Below are positions 8,260 to 12,962 of a stretch of 12,962 nt of DNA, piece by piece. The translations under genes were made by a program, and so were the position numbers. The stretch covers positions 1-12,962 of the forward strand of contig JADGGM010000023.1 of assembly GCA_019689955.1 (NCBI GenBank). Direction: 5' to 3'. This stretch comes from Gemmatimonadaceae bacterium. GTDB lineage: Bacteria > Gemmatimonadota > Gemmatimonadetes > Gemmatimonadales > Gemmatimonadaceae. The notes under the pieces are model-generated. The model was not told the origin of the DNA and searched no databases. It worked only from the letters and a program-made list of their open reading frames with translations. Numbering within the stretch: the first letter of the stretch is position 1; the number at the start of each line of letters is the position of its first letter.

Positions 8260-8499
8260 ATGGCGGATCTCGAGGAGAAGGTCAAGGAAATCATCTCCAA
8301 CGAGCTTGGCGTCGAACGCGAGAAGCTCACCAACGACGCGAGCTTCATGGAGGATCTGGGCGCGGACAGCCTGGATCAGGTCGAGCTGGTCATGGAGTTC
8401 GAGAAGGAGTTCAACATCGACATCCCGGACGAGGATGCCGAGAAGCTGCGCACCGTCGGCGATGCGCTGAACTACCTGCACACCAAGGTCAAAGCGTGA
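8260..8499 (+). CDS. acpP: Acyl carrier protein
   Basis: ACP carries the growing acyl chain on a 4'-phosphopantetheine arm. The 79 residues are acidic and of standard length, with the modification site S37 in [15 protein letters not shown] (34-48), the recognition helix for fatty-acid enzymes. The C-terminal [19 protein letters not shown] is typical. It has its own candidate promoter and a strong ribosome-binding site, unlike most neighbours. Its stop overlaps the GTG of fabF by 4 bases. Confidence 0.98.
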   Translation: MADLEEKVKEIISNELGVEREKLTNDASFMEDLGADSLDQVELVMEFEKEFNIDIPDEDAEKLRTVGDALNYLHTKVKA

Positions 8500-9743
8500 C
8501 GAAACGGAGGGTCGTCGTCACCGGCCTCGGGGCCGTCACGCCCGTCGGCAACGACGTGGCGACGACCTGGCGCGCCCTCCTCGCGGGGACGTCGGGGGCG
8601 AACCTGATCACGAAGTTCGACGCGTCGGGCTTCGCGGTCCGGTTCGCGTGTGAGGTGAAGGGGTTCGATCCGGGGCAGTACATGGACCGGAAGGAGGTCA
8701 AGCGCGCGGACCTGTTCGCCCAGTACGCGATGGCGGCGGCGGTCCAGGCGATGGAGGACGCGGGGTTCGGGAACGGGACGGGGTACGCCGCGGACCGCAC
8801 CGGCGTGATCATCGGGAGCGGGATCGGCGGGCTCAAGACGTTCGAGGAGCAGCACGATGTCTACCGCGAGCGGGGCCCGAGCAAGATCTCCCCGTTCTTC
8901 ATCCCGATGTTCATCTCGGACATCGCGGCGGGGCTGGTGTCGATGCGGTTCAACGCCAAGGGGCCGAACTACGCGACGGTCTCGGCGTGCGCGTCGAGCG
9001 CGCACGCGATCGGGGATGCGTTCCGCGCGATCCAGTACGGCGACGCGGACGTCATGATCACCGGCGGCGCCGAGGCGACGGTCACGGCGATGGCGATCGG
9101 CGGGTTCGCGAACATGCGGGCGCTCTCCGAGCGGAACGAGGAGTACGCGACCGCATCGCGTCCGTTCGACGCGACGCGCGATGGCTTCGTCCTCGGCGAG
9201 GGGTCGGCGATCCTCGTGCTCGAGGAGCTGGAGCACGCGCTGAACCGCGGCGCGTCGATCTACGCCGAGGTGGCGGGGTACGGCGCCACCGGCGACGCGT
9301 ATCACCTCACCGCGCCGGCCCCGGACGGGGAAGGGGCACAGCGGGCGATGAAACGCGCGATGGTCGACGCGGGGCTCATCCCCGAGATGGTGGGGTACGT
9401 GAACGCGCACGGGACCTCGACCCCGGCCAACGACCTGAACGAGACGAAGGCGATTAAGGCGGTGTTCGGGGAGGCGGTCTCGTCGCTCAACGTGAGCTCC
9501 ACGAAGTCGATGACGGGGCACATGCTCGGCGCCGCGGGGGCGGTGGAGCTGGCGATCACCGCGCTCGCCGTGCGCGACGGCAAGATCCCCCCCACGATCA
9601 ACTATCACACGCCCGATCCGGAGTGCGACCTGAACTACACGCCGAACGTCGCCGTCTCGCGTGAGATCACGGCCGCGCTCTCGAACAGCTTCGGGTTCGG
9701 CGGTCACAACGTGACGCTGGCCGTGAAGCGCTACCCGGAGTGA
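8496..9743 (+). CDS. fabF: Beta-ketoacyl-ACP synthase II
   Basis: FabF condenses malonyl-ACP with acyl-ACP in the elongation rounds. The 415 residues match the family length. The Cys-His-His active site is intact: C165 in [14 protein letters not shown]305 in [14 protein letters not shown] and H342 in [30 protein letters not shown] at the N-terminus and [10 protein letters not shown] at 396-405 complete the pattern. The GTG overlaps the acpP stop by 4 bases, with AAGG at 8485-8488. The adjacent acpP-fabF pair is standard; what follows (mqn genes rather than rnc) is less so. No fabZ, fabA or enoyl reductase gene is in the window. Confidence 0.97.
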   Translation: MTKRRVVVTGLGAVTPVGNDVATTWRALLAGTSGANLITKFDASGFAVRFACEVKGFDPGQYMDRKEVKRADLFAQYAMAAAVQAMEDAGFGNGTGYAADRTGVIIGSGIGGLKTFEEQHDVYRERGPSKISPFFIPMFISDIAAGLVSMRFNAKGPNYATVSACASSAHAIGDAFRAIQYGDADVMITGGAEATVTAMAIGGFANMRALSERNEEYATASRPFDATRDGFVLGEGSAILVLEELEHALNRGASIYAEVAGYGATGDAYHLTAPAPDGEGAQRAMKRAMVDAGLIPEMVGYVNAHGTSTPANDLNETKAIKAVFGEAVSSLNVSSTKSMTGHMLGAAGAVELAITALAVRDGKIPPTINYHTPDPECDLNYTPNVAVSREITAALSNSFGFGGHNVTLAVKRYPE

Positions 9744-9746
9744 GCC

Positions 9747-10913
9747 ATGGCAGTCCCCTTCGAGGTCGACCTCTCGCTCATCACAGATCCCGCGCTCCGG
9801 CCGATCGCCGAGAAGGCGGCGGCCGGGGAGCGGCTCTCGCCGAGCGATGGGGTGACCCTGTTCCGGAGCCCTGACATCGTCGGGCTCGGCCATCTCGCCG
9901 ATGCGGCGAACCGCGCGCGCCACGGCACGCGCGTGTACTTTGCGGCCAACCAGCACATCAACCCCACGAACGTCTGCATCCTGCGCAAGACGTGCGTGTT
10001 CTGCTCCTACGCGCGCCTCCCGAAGGAGGAGGGCGCGTACCGCTACACGATGGAGCAGGTGTACGCCGAGGCCGCCGCGAACCCGTACGTCCGCGAGTTC
10101 CACATCGTCGGCGGGCTCGACATGCACGCGGGGCTCGCGTACTATCAGGAGATGTTCCGCGGCCTCAAGGCGCGGCACCCGCAGGTGCACATCAAGGCGC
10201 TCACCGCGGTCGAGATCGCGCACATCGCGCGGATCGAGAAGATGAGCGTCGAGGAGGTGCTGATCGCGCTGCGCGAGGCGGGGCTCGACACGCTCCCCGG
10301 CGGCGGCGCGGAGGTGTTCTCCAAGGCGGTGCGCTCGACGATCGCCGACCGCAAGCTCGCGGCCGAGGACTGGATCAACGTCCACCGCATCGCGCACCGC
10401 CTCGGGATCCGCTCGAACTGCACGATGCTCTACGGGCACGTGGAGACGATCGAGGACCGGATCGAGCACCTGTCGATGCTGCGCGCGCTGCAGGACGAGA
10501 CGGGCGGGTTCCTGACCTACATCCCGCTCGCCTACCACCCCGATCACAACGAGCTGGGGAAGACGCTCGGCCGCGAGGGCACGGCGACGTCCGGCTACGA
10601 CGACCTGCGCAACCTCGCGGTCGGACGGCTCTTCCTGGACAACTTCGACCACATCAAGACGCACTGGATCATGGTCACGCCGTTCATCTCCCAGATCTCG
10701 CTCCACTTCGGGGTGAACGACATGGAGGGGACGGTGGTGCGGGAGAAGATCTACCACGAGGCGGGGGCGCGCACGGCGCAGGGGATGGCGCTCGAGGACG
10801 TGCTGAAGCTGATCCGCGGCGCCGGCCGGGTGCCGGTGGAGCGCGACTCGCTCTACAACGTGATCCGGACGTTCGATGGGGCTGACGGCGCGTCGAGCGC
10901 CGCCGCGGCGTAG
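9747..10913 (+). CDS. mqnE: Aminofutalosine synthase (radical SAM), with CX5CX2C motif
   Basis: MqnE joins 3-[(1-carboxyvinyl)oxy]benzoate to the adenosyl group of SAM to make 6-amino-6-deoxyfutalosine in the futalosine route to menaquinone. The 388 residues show INPTNVC, the GGLDMHAGLAYY segment (122-133), GLDTLPGGGAEVF (179-191) and FLDNFDHIKTHWIM (296-309), typical of the MqnE/MqnC/CofH group. The cluster cysteines read C77-ILRKT-C83-VF-C86, that is CX5CX2C, two residues longer than the canonical CX3CX2C. There is no sign of a frameshift, and the rest is intact. The Ala-rich C-terminal tail is dispensable-looking. The start has CGGAG at 9736-9740 and lies 3 bases after fabF. MqnE rather than MqnC is chosen because the third mqn gene downstream is a better MqnC and mqnA lies between them. 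Confidence 0.9.
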   Translation: MAVPFEVDLSLITDPALRPIAEKAAAGERLSPSDGVTLFRSPDIVGLGHLADAANRARHGTRVYFAANQHINPTNVCILRKTCVFCSYARLPKEEGAYRYTMEQVYAEAAANPYVREFHIVGGLDMHAGLAYYQEMFRGLKARHPQVHIKALTAVEIAHIARIEKMSVEEVLIALREAGLDTLPGGGAEVFSKAVRSTIADRKLAAEDWINVHRIAHRLGIRSNCTMLYGHVETIEDRIEHLSMLRALQDETGGFLTYIPLAYHPDHNELGKTLGREGTATSGYDDLRNLAVGRLFLDNFDHIKTHWIMVTPFISQISLHFGVNDMEGTVVREKIYHEAGARTAQGMALEDVLKLIRGAGRVPVERDSLYNVIRTFDGADGASSAAAA

Positions 10914-10914
10914 C

Positions 10915-11781
10915 GTGCGCGTCGGCCGCATCCCGTACATCAACTGCTACCCGGTGTACGGGGCGATCGATCGTGGGATCGTCCCGCTCCCGGGGACGGT
11001 GGTGGACGGCATCCCGAGCGCGCTCAATCGCCGGATGTCGGCGGGGGAGCTGGACGTGAGTGTGGTGTCGGCGGTGGAGTATGCGCGGGAGGCGTCGCGC
11101 TACCTCCTGCTCCCCGACCTGGCGATCACCTCCGACGGCCCGGTCCGGAGCGTGCTCCTCTTCTCCAAGCGCCCCGCCGAGTCGCTCGACGGGGCGCGCG
11201 TGCTCCTGTCGCGCAGCTCGATGACGAGCGTAGCGCTCCTCCGTCTGCTGTTCGAGCACGTGTGGAAGGCGTCCCCGGTGTTCGCGGCCGGGGACGCGGA
11301 GCGTTCGGACGTCGCGCGCTTCGCGGCCGAGCCGCACGAGGCGCGGCTGGTGATCGGGGACGCGGCGCTGATCCTCGGCGCCCGCCGCACCGGCGCGGCG
11401 GTGCACGCGCCCCACGACGGCCCGGGCGCGCCGCGCTACGAGTACGTGTACGACCTGGGCGAGGAGTGGAAGCGGTGGACGGGGCTCCCGTTCGTGTTCG
11501 CGGTGTGGGTCGCCCAGCGCACGGCGCCGGTTCGGGCGGCGCTCGAGGTGCACGCGCGGCTCATCGAGTCGCGCGACTGGGGGCTGGCGCACCTGGACCA
11601 GCTCGCGGCGCAGGCCTCGCAGACGACGGGCGTGTCGTACGAGGTGTGCGCCGAATACTTCGCGGGGCTCGACTACCGTCTCTCGTACGCTCATCTCGCG
11701 GGCCTGACCGACTTCTTCCGCCGCCTCGCCGCGGCGGGGGAGGTCCCCGACGGCTCGCTCGCATTTCTTCCAGCGGCGTGA
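10915..11781 (+). CDS. mqnA: Chorismate dehydratase
   Basis: MqnA removes water from chorismate to give 3-[(1-carboxyvinyl)oxy]benzoate, the first step of the futalosine menaquinone pathway and the substrate of MqnE. The 288 residues have the periplasmic-binding-protein-like fold signatures of the family: RVGRIPYINCYPVY (2-15), GIPSALNRRMSAGELDVSVVSAVEYA (33-58) and SDGPVRSVLLFSKRP (73-87), with no signal peptide, so it is cytoplasmic. I chose the GTG at 10915 because family proteins begin almost directly with R-x-G-R-I-x-Y; it leaves 1 base after mqnE. An in-frame ATG at 10876 would add 13 residues and overlap mqnE by 38 bases. Neither start has a clear ribosome-binding site, which suggests coupling. 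Confidence 0.9.
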   Translation: MRVGRIPYINCYPVYGAIDRGIVPLPGTVVDGIPSALNRRMSAGELDVSVVSAVEYAREASRYLLLPDLAITSDGPVRSVLLFSKRPAESLDGARVLLSRSSMTSVALLRLLFEHVWKASPVFAAGDAERSDVARFAAEPHEARLVIGDAALILGARRTGAAVHAPHDGPGAPRYEYVYDLGEEWKRWTGLPFVFAVWVAQRTAPVRAALEVHARLIESRDWGLAHLDQLAAQASQTTGVSYEVCAEYFAGLDYRLSYAHLAGLTDFFRRLAAAGEVPDGSLAFLPAA

Positions 11782-11787
11782 TCTCTC

Positions 11788-12852
11788 ATGCGTGATCTCC
11801 TCGACTTCTACGCGAACGCACCGCTCCTCGAGCTCGGCGCGGCGGCCGACCAGGTGCGGCGCGCGAAGCACCCGGACGACATCGTGACGTTCATCGTCGA
11901 CCGGAACATCAACTACACGAACGTGTGTGTCGCCGACTGCGGCTTTTGCGCGTTCTACCGGCGGCCGAAGCACGGCGAGGGGTACACGCTCTCGTACGAG
12001 GAGATCGGGGCGAAGATCGACGAGGCGAAGCAGCTCGGCGCGGTGCAGATCCTCATGCAGGGGGGGCACAATCCGTACATCCCCTTCGAGTGGTATCTCG
12101 AGCTGCTCCGGTACATCAAGAAGTACCACCCGATCCACATCCACGGCTTCAGCCCGAGCGAGGTGGACTTCTTCTCGAAGGTGTTCCGGATGGATGCGCG
12201 CGAGATCATCCGCGAGCTGATGAAGGCGGGGCTCGACTCGATCCCGGGCGGGGGAGGAGAGATCCTGGTGCAGCGGGTCCGCGACCTCGTGGCCAGGAAG
12301 AAGGCGGGCGCGGATCGCTGGCTCGAGATCATGGAGATCGCGCACGAGGAGGGGATGAAGACGTCGGTGACGATGATGTACGGGCTCGGTGAGACGCTGG
12401 CCGAGCGGCTCGAGCATCTCCAGCGGGTGCGCGATTTGCAGGCACGGACGAATGGGTTCACGGCGTTCATCTGCTGGCCGCTGCAGCCGGAGAACACGCC
12501 GATGATGTCGAACCAGCCGAAGACGGACGCGATCGAGTATCTCCGCACGGTGGCGATCTCGCGGATCGTGCTCGACAATGTGCCGAATCTGCAGGCGAGC
12601 TGGGTGACGATGGGGATGAAGGTGGGACAGCTGGCGCTGCGATTCGGTTGCAACGATTTCGGGTCGTTGATGATCGAGGAGAACGTGGTCTCGGCGGCGA
12701 ACACGACGTACCGCACGACGACGGCGGAAATGGAGCGGCTGATTCGGGACGCGGGGTTCAGACCGGCGCGGCGACGGCAAGATTATTCGATTATTCCCCT
12801 AGACGACCACTCGCCCCTACAAAACCACGACCTCGTTAGTGCCAGTGCGTAG
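11788..12852 (+). CDS. mqnC: Cyclic dehypoxanthinyl futalosine synthase (radical SAM)
   Basis: MqnC cyclises dehypoxanthine futalosine in the futalosine menaquinone pathway. The 354 residues contain DRNINYTNVC-VAD-C-GF-C (C47, C51, C54; normal CX3CX2C), the MqnC-like ILMQGGHNP (88-96), IHIHGFSPSEV (116-126), GLDSIPGGGGEIL (148-160), MMYGLGET (196-203) and QPENTPM (233-239). The N-terminus looks about 15-20 residues shorter than I expect; an in-frame stop at 11779, the mqnA stop, prevents any upstream extension, so the ATG at 11788 is the earliest possible start. mqnA and mqnC share a reading frame separated by one stop codon. The gene ends in tandem in-frame stops TAG TAG (12850-12855). The tail encoding DYSIIPLDD is more AT-rich than the body. 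Confidence 0.93.
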   Translation: MRDLLDFYANAPLLELGAAADQVRRAKHPDDIVTFIVDRNINYTNVCVADCGFCAFYRRPKHGEGYTLSYEEIGAKIDEAKQLGAVQILMQGGHNPYIPFEWYLELLRYIKKYHPIHIHGFSPSEVDFFSKVFRMDAREIIRELMKAGLDSIPGGGGEILVQRVRDLVARKKAGADRWLEIMEIAHEEGMKTSVTMMYGLGETLAERLEHLQRVRDLQARTNGFTAFICWPLQPENTPMMSNQPKTDAIEYLRTVAISRIVLDNVPNLQASWVTMGMKVGQLALRFGCNDFGSLMIEENVVSAANTTYRTTTAEMERLIRDAGFRPARRRQDYSIIPLDDHSPLQNHDLVSASA

Positions 12853-12962
12853 TAGCTTAGGTGGGGCGTGGACCCTAGCTAGAGCGGGAGCGTAGGCATC
12901 TGGCCGCGTGGGTTGGTGGGATGCGTGGGATGGTGGCTTGGGCGTGGCGCTTGAGCGTAGGC
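12853..12962. other. Non-coding G-rich tail after mqnC
   Basis: No supported gene is seen in these 110 bases. The part from 12898 has 33 G and 11 C in 65 bases, a strong skew unlike the coding DNA. Four GGG runs occur at 12910, 12918, 12927 and 12940 with loops of 5, 6 and 10 bases. CTAGCTAG (12875-12882) is a small palindrome. No hairpin with a T-tract is visible, so the operon terminator is not identified here. Confidence 0.6.
12888..12962. repeat. Direct repeat of 10 bases at the window end
   Basis: GAGCGTAGGC occurs at 12888-12897 and again at 12953-12962, a 65-base period, with GGGATG also doubled between them (12918-12923 and 12927-12932). The second copy ends at the window edge, so this may be the start of a longer array or chance. 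Confidence 0.4.

Noticed and set aside
10887..10901. Hairpin GGCGC-GTCGA-GCGCC at the end of mqnE as a terminator
   Set aside because: Only a 5-bp stem inside the coding end of mqnE with no T-tract, and mqnA begins 1 base after the stop; most likely an effect of Ala/GC-rich codons.
10876..10914. Earlier ATG start for mqnA
   Set aside because: It would add 13 residues (GLTARRAPPRRS) not typical of MqnA and overlap mqnE by 38 bases. The GTG at 10915 puts the RVGRIPYIN motif at the N-terminus. It cannot be fully excluded.
8472..10943. 823-codon open frame on the - strand opposite fabF and mqnE
   Set aside because: It is antisense to two strongly conserved genes. Its translation is dominated by Arg, His, Asp and Val, as expected for the reverse of GC-rich coding DNA, with no recognisable motif.
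10684..12780. 698-codon open frame on the - strand opposite mqnA and mqnC
   Set aside because: Same reason: Arg/His-rich shadow of conserved genes, with no domain signature.

Overview
This window is 12,962 bases of very GC-rich bacterial chromosome. It carries 16 closely packed genes, all on the + strand, and almost every one is a recognisable housekeeping enzyme. Gene content, high GC, frequent GTG/TTG starts and futalosine-type menaquinone genes fit a deep-branching, aerobic, GC-rich phylum. Gemmatimonadota is my best guess, but that is inference, since no rRNA or other phylogenetic marker is present.

Region 1 (2-3682) is an energy and phosphoryl-transfer cluster. It runs from the 3' end of a carbamate kinase gene (arcC) through sucC and sucD (succinyl-CoA synthetase) and a fusion of a PTS EIIA-like domain to two CBS domains, to ndk (nucleoside diphosphate kinase). 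The first four genes overlap each other by 4 bases and ndk follows after 3 bases, so they are almost certainly one transcript.

Region 2 (3683-3740) is the clearest transcription boundary. It has a short GC hairpin followed by a good promoter candidate whose -10 element lies so close to the next ATG that the mRNA may be leaderless.

Region 3 (3741-9743) is the classical fatty-acid cluster: yceD-like (DUF177), rpmF, plsX, fabH, fabD, fabG, acpP, fabF. It supplies acyl-ACP initiation, elongation and first reduction, plus the link to phospholipid synthesis. A 70-base gap before acpP holds a perfect inverted repeat, a second -10-like hexamer and a G-free leader.

Region 4 (9747-12852) holds mqnE, mqnA and mqnC of the futalosine menaquinone pathway. 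They are fused to the end of the fab operon with gaps of only 1-6 bases, in the place where rnc often follows fabF. MqnE has an unusual CX5CX2C iron-sulfur motif, while MqnC has the normal CX3CX2C. mqnB and mqnD (or their substitutes) are not in the window.

Region 5 (12853-12962) is a non-coding, G-rich, C-poor tail with a 10-base direct repeat. It is cut off by the window end.

I see no transposon, phage, CRISPR, defence or secretion system, no RNA gene, and no convincing undescribed system. The points most worth checking are the EIIA-CBS fusion inside the sucCD-ndk operon, the altered cluster motif of MqnE, and the possible leaderless promoter.
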